Source: an uncultured bacterium (GTDB lineage Bacteria; Cyanobacteriota; Vampirovibrionia; Gastranaerophilales; Gastranaerophilaceae). Taken from it: a stretch of 37,617 bases of DNA. A program made the position numbers and the translations under genes. Positions 16,682 to 24,872 of the stretch are shown here, in pieces (positions within the stretch are counted from its first letter, which is position 1; every line of letters starts with the position of its first letter). The stretch covers positions 1-37,617 of the forward strand of contig CADCOS010000114.1 of assembly GCA_902803165.1 (NCBI GenBank). The letters are read 5' to 3'. The notes beneath the pieces are model-generated. The model saw only the letters and a list, made by a program, of their open reading frames with translations. It was not told the origin of the DNA and made no database searches.

Positions 16682-17701
16682 CTATATCAAGTTCAATGCT
16701 ACACTAGGAAGCTGATTAGCTGTAGATAAAAGTGTAGAAGAAGCTTGTTGTAATATTTGAGCTTGAAGATAGTTTGAAGATTCCGATGCTATATCGGTAT
16801 CTCTAAGAGTCGATAATGATGATGTTAAATTTTGTGATTGAACATCAAGTGCCGATATTGCAGACGTTAATCTGTTTTGTGCAGCACCGATTTTAGTTAC
16901 CCTATCTGAGATATCATTGATAGCCGCATCTAAAAATCCGAGTAATTCTCTTGCTGTCATGTCAGGATCAGTTTGTAAAACAAGTTTTTTATCTGATGTA
17001 TATTTCATACCTGCGCAAGCCGCAGCGAATGCTTGTATACCTGTTTCCGTATCAAGAGTTGTAGCTGTTGCTCCGGCAGATTGAATTATTTCAGAGAATG
17101 TTTTTCCGCTTTCTGACGGATTACCTGACATTCCGCTGAATAAACCGCTTACGCTTGCTTTTTTGAACAAATCTATATCAAGTTTAATTCTGCTGTCTGC
17201 ATTTGCATATAAACCGACTTGAATATTTAACCCTGATTCAGTCATTCCTACGTCTGAATTATCAGCTCCTTCTGTAGTATCAAATGCCATTAATTTAATA
17301 CCGTTAAATTCAGCGTTAGCTGAAATTCTGCTGATTTCTTGGAATCTAGCGGCAGCTTCAGCTTGAATTGCTCTTAAAGAAGCTGAACCATAAGTTCCGT
17401 TAGCAGCTTGTTCGGTCAAATCTCTGATACGTTGAAGGTGATCTGTTAATAAGCTGTACATTTCTTCAGCAGTAGTCAGCATATCAGAACCCGTAGCCGT
17501 ATTATCCGATACGATGTCTAATGAATGTAATTGTGTAACCCATTGTTTTGCGATAGAATAACCCGCAGCGTTGTCGGAAGCGTGATTAATTCTGTAACCT
17601 GTTGTCATTCTTTCCATTGAAGTGTTCAATGCGTTAGTTGCACTGTTCAAATTTCTTTGCGCAATAAGCGACGAAATGTTTGTGTTGATTGTAAGTGGCA
17701 T
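16682..17701 (-). CDS. fliC: Flagellin
   Basis: A 339-residue flagellin. The N-terminal D0/D1 region (about 1-135) starts MPLTINTNISSLIAQRNLN and continues with MERMTTGYRINHASDNAAGYSIA. The C-terminal D1/D0 (about 255-339) ends QAQILQQASSTLLSTANQLP...LNLI. The variable middle is short, giving a compact filament protein. The ATG at 17701 is chosen because AAAGGAG lies 11 bases upstream and flagellin N-termini begin this way; an in-frame start at 17752 would add an untypical extension. No other flagellar genes are in the window. Maf at 11872-13770 is a candidate for its glycosylation. Confidence 0.95.
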   Translation of the reverse strand: MPLTINTNISSLIAQRNLNSATNALNTSMERMTTGYRINHASDNAAGYSIAKQWVTQLHSLDIVSDNTATGSDMLTTAEEMYSLLTDHLQRIRDLTEQAANGTYGSASLRAIQAEAAARFQEISRISANAEFNGIKLMAFDTTEGADNSDVGMTESGLNIQVGLYANADSRIKLDIDLFKKASVSGLFSGMSGNPSESGKTFSEIIQSAGATATTLDTETGIQAFAAACAGMKYTSDKKLVLQTDPDMTARELLGFLDAAINDISDRVTKIGAAQNRLTSAISALDVQSQNLTSSLSTLRDTDIASESSNYLQAQILQQASSTLLSTANQLPSVALNLI

Positions 17702-17744
17702 AATTTTGAGCTCCTTTCTCTTCGATACGTACTTGTTCCACTTT

Positions 17745-17767
17745 GTTCGCAAAATCCGTGCGCGAAC
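17745..17767 (-). promoter_or_regulatory. Stem-loop in the flagellin mRNA leader
   Basis: A perfect 6-base inverted repeat (GTTCGC/GCGAAC) around an 11-base loop lies 44 bases upstream of the flagellin ATG, in a leader that is unusually G+C-rich for this genome. A weaker CCGA/TCGG hairpin lies just upstream. Either could stabilise the transcript or control its translation. No consensus promoter (including a sigma-28 type) could be fixed in the 279 bases between flagellin and the divergent gene. Confidence 0.4.
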
Positions 17768-17980
17768 TAAACCCGATTTTTTGTCGGATTTCTATACTCT
17801 CTTTTTTAAAAAACGATTTGTGATATATACTTCTTACTACAATATTATTCTCACACTATATAAAAAATGTAAACAATTTATCTATAAATGTGTTACAAAT
17901 TTTAATTTTATTTAATATTACTTTACAAAAAAGTCAATTTCCCCCGAAACAAAAACTTTATATAATTGAGGAGTATATAT

Positions 17981-18508
17981 ATGGCAGGACTAAATTGTCA
18001 AAATTATCAAACAGGTGAGCATGTAAATTATAACGGTAGAGATGCTGTTGTAATAAGTAATAATTATTCTTCCAGATCAATAACAATAGAAGTCGACGGT
18101 AAAAGAATTACTGTTGACAGAAATGACTTGTTCGGTATGAATAAAGACATTTCGTCATCGTATTATGATTCCCAAATTGCAAATTTGGATAAAAGTATAG
18201 AAAAAAAACAAGCTCAAATAGAAGAAAATAAAACTCTTTGGTCAATAGCAACGAAAATAATCCATAAGTGCAGATTGCTAATGCGGTCAATTTTAAATGA
18301 ATTTGGTGTAAGCTCTTTTAAACAATTGACTGATGAAAACGCGAAAAAGCAGTATAGTCTTGCAATGACAGATAAAACTTCTGCAAGAAGTGTTCAGATA
18401 GGTGCTTCTTCTGATATAATTTCAGACGCGCATAGTGCAGGCTCAGATATATTATACAGAGGCACGCTGTTAAATGAGCAAAGCATTTATAATAGCCAAA
18501 TGGGTTAA
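17981..18508 (+). CDS. Unknown protein: small beta-barrel-like N-terminus plus coiled coil
   Basis: A 175-residue protein that I do not recognise. Residues about 10-50 (GEHVNYNGRDAVVISN, SITIEVDGKRITVDRNDL) look like an SH3/KOW-type beta-barrel. Residues about 60-85 (SQIANLDKSIEKKQAQIEEN) form a coiled coil, and the rest is Ser/Ala-rich. The ATG at 17981 follows GAGGAG; an in-frame TTG at 17966 is less likely. It is divergent from flagellin, but nothing shows that it is flagellar. There is no signal peptide or membrane helix. Confidence 0.6.
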   Translation: MAGLNCQNYQTGEHVNYNGRDAVVISNNYSSRSITIEVDGKRITVDRNDLFGMNKDISSSYYDSQIANLDKSIEKKQAQIEENKTLWSIATKIIHKCRLLMRSILNEFGVSSFKQLTDENAKKQYSLAMTDKTSARSVQIGASSDIISDAHSAGSDILYRGTLLNEQSIYNSQMG

Positions 18509-18562
18509 TAGTAAAAATTTTCGTACTACGTAATACTTCTTTATAAAAGGAGTATTTGTTTT

Positions 18563-19564
18563 ATGAAAATGTTATTTTTTGATTTTAGAGAATCGGAAAA
18601 AGAATTTTTCAATAATAATAGTTTAAACGATTTCGATATAGAATTTATAAAAGAACCTTTAAATGAGTTATCCGTATTAAGCGAAGAACAGCTTGAGCAA
18701 ACTGATGTTATAAGTGTTTTTATAAGTTCCAATGTTACGGAAAACGTTATTAAAAAGTTTAAAAATTTAAGAATAATTACAACTCGTTCGACAGGTTATA
18801 ATCATATTGACTTAAAATATTGCACGCAAAAAAATATTGCAGTATTTAATGTCGCAAATTATGGCGAAAGTTCGGTGGCGCAATTTACGTTTATGTTAAT
18901 TCTTTCTCTTGTCAGAAATCTTATTCCTGCGTATATAGATATTCAACGCAGTATGGTTAATCATCCGTCTTACGAAGGCAGAGATATTAATAAATTATCG
19001 ATAGGAATTTTAGGCTGCGGTTCAATAGGAGCATCAGTTGCAAAAATTGCTGATTTTTTCGGTATGCAGGTTTATGTTTGCAGTTATGAAAAAAATAAAG
19101 AAATTTCTAATTTTGCACAGTATGTTTCTGTTGATGAAATGTTAGCAAAATCGGATATAATATCTCTTCATCTTCCATATAGCGCAGAAACTCATCATAT
19201 AATAAATGAAGAAAGTTTTAGTAAAATGAAAGACGGAGTTTACATAATAAATACTGCCAGAGGAGAATTACTTGATATTGTTGCATTATATAATAATCTT
19301 CTTTCAGGTCACGTAAAAGGAGCTGCCCTTGATGTTGTAGAATGTGAAAATGTTGCGGTAAGTAATAACCCTCTTTGTGAAGACAGTTCAAATTGTGTTG
19401 CAAAGGCTCTTATAATTCAAAAATTGCTGAGTCGTCCGGATGTTATAATAACGCCGCATATTGCTTATAATACAAAAGAATCGGTTGAAACAATATTAAA
19501 AACAACATTTAACAGTATCAGAGATTTTTCAAAAGGATTGCATACAAATCAATTACGCGGGTAA
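18563..19564 (+). CDS. D-2-hydroxyacid dehydrogenase (D-lactate dehydrogenase-like)
   Basis: A 333-residue NAD-dependent D-2-hydroxyacid dehydrogenase. The NAD-binding fold starts at GILGCGSIGASVAK. The catalytic Arg is in NTARGELLD, the Glu lies in the following segment and the His is in ITPHIAYNT. ISLHLPYSAETHHII and GAALDVVE are family signatures. It most resembles the D-lactate dehydrogenase branch, which would regenerate NAD by reducing pyruvate in a fermenter, but substrate cannot be read from sequence alone. AAAGGAG precedes the ATG. Its stop lies 6 bases from the convergent gene's stop. Confidence 0.88.
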   Translation: MKMLFFDFRESEKEFFNNNSLNDFDIEFIKEPLNELSVLSEEQLEQTDVISVFISSNVTENVIKKFKNLRIITTRSTGYNHIDLKYCTQKNIAVFNVANYGESSVAQFTFMLILSLVRNLIPAYIDIQRSMVNHPSYEGRDINKLSIGILGCGSIGASVAKIADFFGMQVYVCSYEKNKEISNFAQYVSVDEMLAKSDIISLHLPYSAETHHIINEESFSKMKDGVYIINTARGELLDIVALYNNLLSGHVKGAALDVVECENVAVSNNPLCEDSSNCVAKALIIQKLLSRPDVIITPHIAYNTKESVETILKTTFNSIRDFSKGLHTNQLRG

Positions 19565-19570
19565 AATCAG

Positions 19571-20809
19571 TTACTCTGTTGCACCGTTGTGTGATTTTTT
19601 ATTTTTTTTGTTAAGTTTTAGAGTTTCTTTTCTTTCACGAATTTTTAGCATTGTTTCCATATCCATTTGATTAATCGTTCGTTCGTATTCAAGTTTCTTT
19701 ATTTTATTATCAAATTTTTCTTGTTTCTTCGCTTGTTTATTTTGAATTTTTTCTAATTCTTTTGCCTGTCTTGCTTCAAATTCAACCTCGGCAGGCTCTT
19801 TAACGGAATCTTCCGCAAGTCTGTAACCTACGACAGAAACAGAAACGCTCACTCCGTCAAGGTCTTCAAGTTTAGAATTATTGCCGTTTACATCAATACT
19901 CCAAGTACCTAAAAATTTCGGAACATCGCCTGTGTACGCGTATGCGCATACAATAACTCTGTTGTCATCGTTTGAATCAAATCCCATAGGATAAATATCC
20001 CAACGGTTTTCGTCAAAGTCTAAACCTTCTTTTTCAGCCCAATAGTTAATTATGGCATCTCTGATTTGCGGAATTTTTAAGGCTTTATTTGTTTCAAAAT
20101 CATAAACCCATAAATCTGTTTTCCAAATGCCGTCGTGTCTGTGTCCGACTTTTTCTTTAACTACAAGCTTTTTATTGTCATTAGAAAAATCTATAGGCGT
20201 AAGAGTTCTGAATATAAACTTTGTTTCAATATCTTTATCCGTTGATATAAGAGGCTCTTCAACCCTTTGTATAATATTTGCCCTCATTGCTTTTTCTGTG
20301 TCGGAAAGAGAAGGATCTAATTTTATTAAAAATAAATCGCAAGAAGTGCAATCCTTTTCTGCATAATAATATACAGCAGGATAAACTAACATTGTTTTGT
20401 CTCCTGAAATAATTCCTTGAGCGTTTATTTGCCTGTCAAAATTTAATTTTCTGGGAAGTGATAATTCAGGGCTGCCTACAGGATCGTTGTATTTAACTAA
20501 TTTAAAAGTTTTTTGCGGTACATAAACCATATTTGAATCTTTAGGCATATCAGCTTCGGTCAGTTTAATATCGTGTTTTGATTTTGCCCTTGATTTTGCT
20601 TCATACTCTTCGTCTGTCATGTATCCTGATTCAGGCATTATACTTTTTTCGTATTTTTCGGTTACTTCAATTTTATTAACTTCGTTTTGGTAAATACATT
20701 CGGCAACCCCTCTGTCTCTCTTTTTCATTATCGGATACTTCATTTGGTTAAAATGAACTTTTGCCGCCATTATTAATCCTGCCATTGCACCTGCTGTTGA
20801 CGCTGTCAT
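19571..20809 (-). CDS. Unknown protein coupled to a two-component pair; beta-propeller-like middle and coiled-coil tail
   Basis: A 412-residue protein that I do not recognise. The start (MTASTAGAMAGLIMAAKVHF) is weakly hydrophobic and could be a signal or short anchor. The middle (about 110-330) has TolB/WD-like strands such as FSNDNKKLVVKE, DLWVYDFETNKALKIP and GFDSNDDNRVIVCAY, plus a CTSC pair. The last 75 residues are a highly charged coiled coil (Lys/Glu-rich). The ATG overlaps the response regulator stop by one base (TAATG), so it is translated with the kinase and regulator. A role as a sensor or output partner of that system is an inference. Confidence 0.6.
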   Translation of the reverse strand: MTASTAGAMAGLIMAAKVHFNQMKYPIMKKRDRGVAECIYQNEVNKIEVTEKYEKSIMPESGYMTDEEYEAKSRAKSKHDIKLTEADMPKDSNMVYVPQKTFKLVKYNDPVGSPELSLPRKLNFDRQINAQGIISGDKTMLVYPAVYYYAEKDCTSCDLFLIKLDPSLSDTEKAMRANIIQRVEEPLISTDKDIETKFIFRTLTPIDFSNDNKKLVVKEKVGHRHDGIWKTDLWVYDFETNKALKIPQIRDAIINYWAEKEGLDFDENRWDIYPMGFDSNDDNRVIVCAYAYTGDVPKFLGTWSIDVNGNNSKLEDLDGVSVSVSVVGYRLAEDSVKEPAEVEFEARQAKELEKIQNKQAKKQEKFDNKIKKLEYERTINQMDMETMLKIRERKETLKLNKKNKKSHNGATE

Positions 20810-21474
20810 TATACGAGTCCTTCCTTCATTGCCGTAACTGTTGCCTGAGTTCGTGTAGCTGCACACAATTTTTGTAATATACTATGTACATGAGCTTTTG
20901 CGGTAGCTCTTGTAATTACGAGTTTATCAGCGATTTGAGGATTTGATAACCCTTCAACCATAAGTTCAAGAACATCTAACTCTCTATCAGTAAGTCCGTA
21001 CGAGTTTTTTGACCGGCTTTCGTTCGGGTTTATTACTACAGATTCTCTGGAGGAGCTGTTTCCAAGGTTAGAAAATACAATCTTGGCAATTGACGGATCA
21101 ATCCACCCGATACCTTCATTTACCGCTTTAATTGCGCCTATTGTTTGTTCGGGTGACGCCCCTTTCATTATGTAGCCGTCGGCACCTGCTTTAAATGCAC
21201 TTAGGACATCCTGTTCACTGTCACGGGATGTCATAATTAAAATTTTTGTTTCGGGTAAAAAATCTTTGATTTTAGCAGTAGCTTCAATCCCGTCTATATT
21301 AGGAAGTCCTATATCCATTAATATAACGTCAGGCATAAGTTCTCGTGCTTTTTTTATTCCCTCTGCGCCGTCAGCGGCTTCTGATGCGAGATTTATTCCT
21401 TCTGTCTTGGAAAGAAGCATCGCAAGCCCCATTCTGTATAATTCATGGTCTTCAACTAAAAGAATATTTATCAT
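20809..21474 (-). CDS. NarL/FixJ-type response regulator
   Basis: A 221-residue DNA-binding response regulator. The receiver domain (1-120) has the acidic pair in LLVEDHELYR, phospho-acceptor Asp54 in VILMDIGLP and Lys104 in YIMKGAS. A LuxR-type helix-turn-helix (about 155-221) reads YGLTDRELDVLELMVEGLSN and continues with IADKLVITRATAKAHVHSIL. It sits between the hybrid kinase and the 412-residue unknown protein, with a one-base stop-start overlap on each side, so all three are made from one transcript. The kinase is its likely partner. Confidence 0.93.
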   Translation of the reverse strand: MINILLVEDHELYRMGLAMLLSKTEGINLASEAADGAEGIKKARELMPDVILMDIGLPNIDGIEATAKIKDFLPETKILIMTSRDSEQDVLSAFKAGADGYIMKGASPEQTIGAIKAVNEGIGWIDPSIAKIVFSNLGNSSSRESVVINPNESRSKNSYGLTDRELDVLELMVEGLSNPQIADKLVITRATAKAHVHSILQKLCAATRTQATVTAMKEGLV

Positions 21475-23027
21475 TATAAAGCTACCTCTGTTTTATTTTT
21501 TACAACATCAGTCAATATAAAAGAAAATTCGCTTCCCTTATTCAATCCGCTTTCAAGCCAAATTTTTCCGCCGTGTGATTCAATAATTTGTCTGGATAAG
21601 TATAAACCCAGCCCTGTCCCTGTTGAACGTTTTTTGCTTGTTCCCTGAGAAAATCTTTGGAACATATTCGGAATATCTTCGGCGGGAATCCCCGGTCCAT
21701 TGTCTGATACAGAGAATATAAGGTCATTTTCTTCATTCTTTATTGTAATACACACTTTTCCGTCTTCGGGTGTGTAGTTTATAGCGTTTCCGCATAAGTT
21801 GCAAATAACTCTTCTTAACTCGCTTCTGTCTGCGTTTATAGTCAGGTCATGGTTTTCGCAATTAATATTAAATTCTATATTTTTGCTAATAGCAAGCGGT
21901 GATAATTCTTCGTAAACATGGTAAGCAAGTTCATAGATATTAAAATCTGATTTATTAAGTGTTAACTTTTCCGCATCATATTTGTATACTTCAAGAAGCG
22001 CGTTTACAAGACCAAGCAAGTCTTCATTGCTCTTTTGCATAGTTGAAAGCAGAAGTTTTTGCTTTTCATCAATTTCGCCGAGTGCTCCGTCAAGGAAAAA
22101 TTTCAATGTTTGTATAGCTGCAAGCAAAGGAGTCCTTAAATCATGCGTTAGAGTAGCGATAAAATCATCTCTTAATTTATCGGATTTTTTCTGCTCTGTT
22201 ACATCTCTTATCACACCTGCAAATCTTTTAAATTCATCATCAGGGTTTATTCTGGCAAAGCTTATTTCGACAGGAAGCAGATTGCTGCTTAAAGGATTTT
22301 TAATATAAAAATCTCTTAAGAAAAGTTCGTTGTTTTCAAGCAAGTGCAGCTCTTTCGAAATGAAAGTCTTTTTATTGAAAAGAAAATTGTCAATGGAAGA
22401 ACCTGTTATTTTGCTGTTTACTAAACCTATAAAATTCTCGCAAGCAGGATTTACCTGTTCAATAATTCCGTCTTCATTAACTATAATAATTCCGTCAGCA
22501 CAATAATTTACAATGCTTTCAAGTTTTGCATTAGATTGCTTTAAATCCTTTGTTCTCTCTTCTACTATAGATTCCAGACTGTGTGAATACTTTTCCAGCT
22601 CTTTTTTAGCGTCTTCCAATTCGGATATTTTTTGTCTTAGTTGAGATAACAGGTAACTTCTTTCAATACCGTTTTTTATATTAATGATTAAATCATCGTT
22701 ATTCCATGGTTTTTCAATATATCGATACAAACCGACTTCATTGATTGCTCTTATTGCATTTTCTTTATCTGCATATCCGGTTAAAAGTATTCTGCTGACT
22801 TCAGGATAAAGTTCTTTTACCTTTGAAAGAAACTCTAAACCGTTCATTTCCGGCATGAGAAAATCTGAAATAATTAAATCAGGGGTATTATCAGTTAGAA
22901 AGTCCAACGCTTCTTTCGGATTATTAAAAAAATGAGCATCAGAAAACCCTTCGACCTTCAACAGTGTTGAAAAAGCCGAGGTTACAATCTTCTCATCATC
23001 AACTACGACTATCTTCCCCTTTTCCAT
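21474..23027 (-). CDS. Hybrid sensor kinase (REC-coiled coil-PAS-HisKA-HATPase)
   Basis: A soluble 517-residue kinase with an N-terminal receiver (Asp55 in LIISDFLMPEMNG, Lys106 in YIEKPW), a coiled-coil linker (about 125-170), a PAS domain (about 170-280, ending GVIRDVTEQKK), HisKA with His295 in TLTHDLRTP, and a complete HATPase (RRVICNLCGNAINY, DNGPGIP, GTGLGLYLSR). No membrane segment is seen, so input probably comes from phosphorylation of the receiver and a PAS ligand. Its stop overlaps the response regulator start by one base. The receiver-first layout is common in cyanobacterial phosphorelays. Confidence 0.93.
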   Translation of the reverse strand: MEKGKIVVVDDEKIVTSAFSTLLKVEGFSDAHFFNNPKEALDFLTDNTPDLIISDFLMPEMNGLEFLSKVKELYPEVSRILLTGYADKENAIRAINEVGLYRYIEKPWNNDDLIINIKNGIERSYLLSQLRQKISELEDAKKELEKYSHSLESIVEERTKDLKQSNAKLESIVNYCADGIIIVNEDGIIEQVNPACENFIGLVNSKITGSSIDNFLFNKKTFISKELHLLENNELFLRDFYIKNPLSSNLLPVEISFARINPDDEFKRFAGVIRDVTEQKKSDKLRDDFIATLTHDLRTPLLAAIQTLKFFLDGALGEIDEKQKLLLSTMQKSNEDLLGLVNALLEVYKYDAEKLTLNKSDFNIYELAYHVYEELSPLAISKNIEFNINCENHDLTINADRSELRRVICNLCGNAINYTPEDGKVCITIKNEENDLIFSVSDNGPGIPAEDIPNMFQRFSQGTSKKRSTGTGLGLYLSRQIIESHGGKIWLESGLNKGSEFSFILTDVVKNKTEVAL

Positions 23028-23117
23028 ATCCTTATAATAACCTAAATAAAATCTTTGGACAAATTATTAAAATTTATTACCGATATAAATATACGTAAAT
23101 TAAAAAATATTAATTCA

Positions 23118-23126
23118 TGTTATAAT
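23118..23126 (+). promoter_or_regulatory. Extended -10 promoter of the prepilin gene
   Basis: TGtTATAAT is a perfect extended -10. The predicted start near 23133 falls after the in-frame ATG at 23131 and so supports the ATG at 23149 as the true start. Confidence 0.55.
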
Positions 23127-23148
23127 CTAAATGAAACTTGGAGGATAT

Positions 23149-23856
23149 ATGAAATATATGAATACAAAAGGATTTACTTTATCTGAAGTTTTGGTGGTAA
23201 TGAGTATATTAGGTATAGTTGCTGCTATGGCAATTCCTAATGTAAGTTACAATATGCAAAAGAATAGAAATGCCGCTGCATTAAGCAGAGCTGTTCAATT
23301 GGTAGAAACAGGATGCGGGAACATAATAGAACATTACAACTCGACAATGGAAGACGGAACAATATATAGCGGTTATTCTTCAATAAAAAATGACGCAGGA
23401 AATTTTATAAACGGATCAGCATTAATCTCAGGAAATCAAGGACTGTTCGATGTGTCTGAAGTCGATAAAACCGGTTATACTCCTAAGGTGTATGATAAAT
23501 CACAAGATATGTCGAGCGGTTATGCCGGTGAGAGTGCGGAACTTTTTGTAACTTCTGCCGGAGCATGGATTAGTTGGAGTGCCGGAATAGAAGACGATAC
23601 AACATCAAGTGATGATAAAATTAAGGATATAATATTTGTTGATGTAAACGGTGTAAACAAGCCGAATTCGTTAGGCAGAGATATATTCGTTTTTGGATTG
23701 ACTGACAGATGCAGTATGATTCCGGCGGGTTCAAACAGAATGAGAACATTGGGTTACCCGAGTGCGACATCTGATGTTTGTACTGTCGATTCGCAAGGTA
23801 CAGGTATGGCTTGTGCGGATTTGGTTGTAAAAGACGGTTATAAGATAAATTATTAG
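23149..23856 (+). CDS. Type IV prepilin/pseudopilin-like protein
   Basis: A 235-residue protein with a class III signal: a short basic leader (MKYMNTKG) followed by FTLSEVLVVMSILGIVAAMA, where cleavage falls before the Phe and the Glu at +5 is present. The N-terminal helix anchors and packs the subunit in a pilus or type II secretion pseudopilus. The globular part has Asp/Gly/Ser-rich loops and four to six Cys (for example TGCGN, DRCS, DVCT, MACAD) that could form disulphides. GGAGG precedes the ATG. No pilus assembly ATPase or peptidase is nearby, so it may be one of several dispersed minor pilins. Confidence 0.85.
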   Translation: MKYMNTKGFTLSEVLVVMSILGIVAAMAIPNVSYNMQKNRNAAALSRAVQLVETGCGNIIEHYNSTMEDGTIYSGYSSIKNDAGNFINGSALISGNQGLFDVSEVDKTGYTPKVYDKSQDMSSGYAGESAELFVTSAGAWISWSAGIEDDTTSSDDKIKDIIFVDVNGVNKPNSLGRDIFVFGLTDRCSMIPAGSNRMRTLGYPSATSDVCTVDSQGTGMACADLVVKDGYKINY

Positions 23857-23877
23857 TTTAATATAAGGAGATTTATT

Positions 23878-24096
23878 ATGGCAGGAAAATTATTAGCCAG
23901 TATTCAAAGAACAGATACTGAACAGTTGCAAATATCAATTTCAGAGTATAGAGGAAAAAGCTATTTTAATTTGAGAATTTTCTATACTACTGATGATGGT
24001 GCGACATGGCTTCCGACAAAAAAAGGTGTAACTTTTGCACCTGATCAATTAGACATATTATCCGATGCAATTGAAGAAGCCAAAAAGAATTTATGA
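23878..24096 (+). CDS. PC4-like (transcriptional coactivator p15) DNA-binding protein
   Basis: A 72-residue protein matching the bacterial PC4/YdbC-like fold, which binds single-stranded or melted DNA as a dimer. The pattern is typical: ISISEYRGKSYFNLRIFY, then an Asp/Gly turn, then WLPTKKGVTFAPDQLDIL and a C-terminal helix (DAIEEAKKN). AAGGAG precedes the ATG. It lies 21 bases after the prepilin and 50 before a histidine kinase on the same strand. The role (transcription, repair or recombination) is not known for bacterial members in general. Confidence 0.85.
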   Translation: MAGKLLASIQRTDTEQLQISISEYRGKSYFNLRIFYTTDDGATWLPTKKGVTFAPDQLDILSDAIEEAKKNL

Positions 24097-24146
24097 CTGA
24101 GGAATAGTTTGTAAATTCTATTATAGGTAAGCAGCAGGATATTAAA

Positions 24147-24872
24147 ATGTCTGATAAAAATACAATAATACAGGATGAATTTATATCAACTGTTTCACAT
24201 GAGTTAAGAACCCCTCTGACAAGTATCAGAGGGTTTTCTCAAACCCTTTTGTCATCTTGGGATAAATTAGATGAGGAAACAAAGAAAAAATTTATAAAAA
24301 TTATTGAAGAACAATCAGGCAGGCTTATTAATCTTGTTGAAAACATACTAACAGTGTCTAAAATAAAAAATGACAGGCCTATTTTGCGTGAATTGAATGT
24401 AAATAATTCTATAGAGAAACTTCTTCAGATGTTTTTGTTACATGGAAATACTCATAATATAGTTAGGGAATTTTCTGAAAATTTGCCGCATGCAAATTTA
24501 GATGAAGGTAAATTTCAGCAAATTATGACGAATTTAATAGACAATGCATGCAAATATTCAAAAGAAGGTTCAAAAATTACAATTTCAAGTAATTATATAA
24601 ATGACAGTATAGTAGTTAGTGTCAGTGATGAAGGTACCGGCATTAAAAAAGAAGATTTTGATAAGATTTTTGAAAAGTTTGTTCGTCTTGAAAATCACTT
24701 AACGAGTAAAACGCAAGGAAACGGATTGGGGCTATATATAACAAAAAAACTTGTAGAATCAATGAACGGAAAAATTACAGTGACAAGTGAAGTGAATAAA
24801 GGTACAAAATTTACATTGATATTTCCGCCATATAACAGCGAGGAGGCTCTAAAATGCTCTCTACAGTCTTAA
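24147..24872 (+). CDS. Soluble histidine kinase without sensor domain
   Basis: A 241-residue kinase made only of HisKA (His18 in TVSHELRTPLTSIRGFSQ) and HATPase (MTNLIDNACKYS, DEGTGIKKEDFDKIFEKF, GNGLGLYITKKL), lacking any input domain. It must take its signal from a partner. The Shine-Dalgarno is weak (CAGGA). Its 3' end overlaps the following response regulator start by 19 bases, so the two form a cognate pair. An upstream in-frame extension carrying a sensor is not visible. Confidence 0.9.
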   Translation: MSDKNTIIQDEFISTVSHELRTPLTSIRGFSQTLLSSWDKLDEETKKKFIKIIEEQSGRLINLVENILTVSKIKNDRPILRELNVNNSIEKLLQMFLLHGNTHNIVREFSENLPHANLDEGKFQQIMTNLIDNACKYSKEGSKITISSNYINDSIVVSVSDEGTGIKKEDFDKIFEKFVRLENHLTSKTQGNGLGLYITKKLVESMNGKITVTSEVNKGTKFTLIFPPYNSEEALKCSLQS

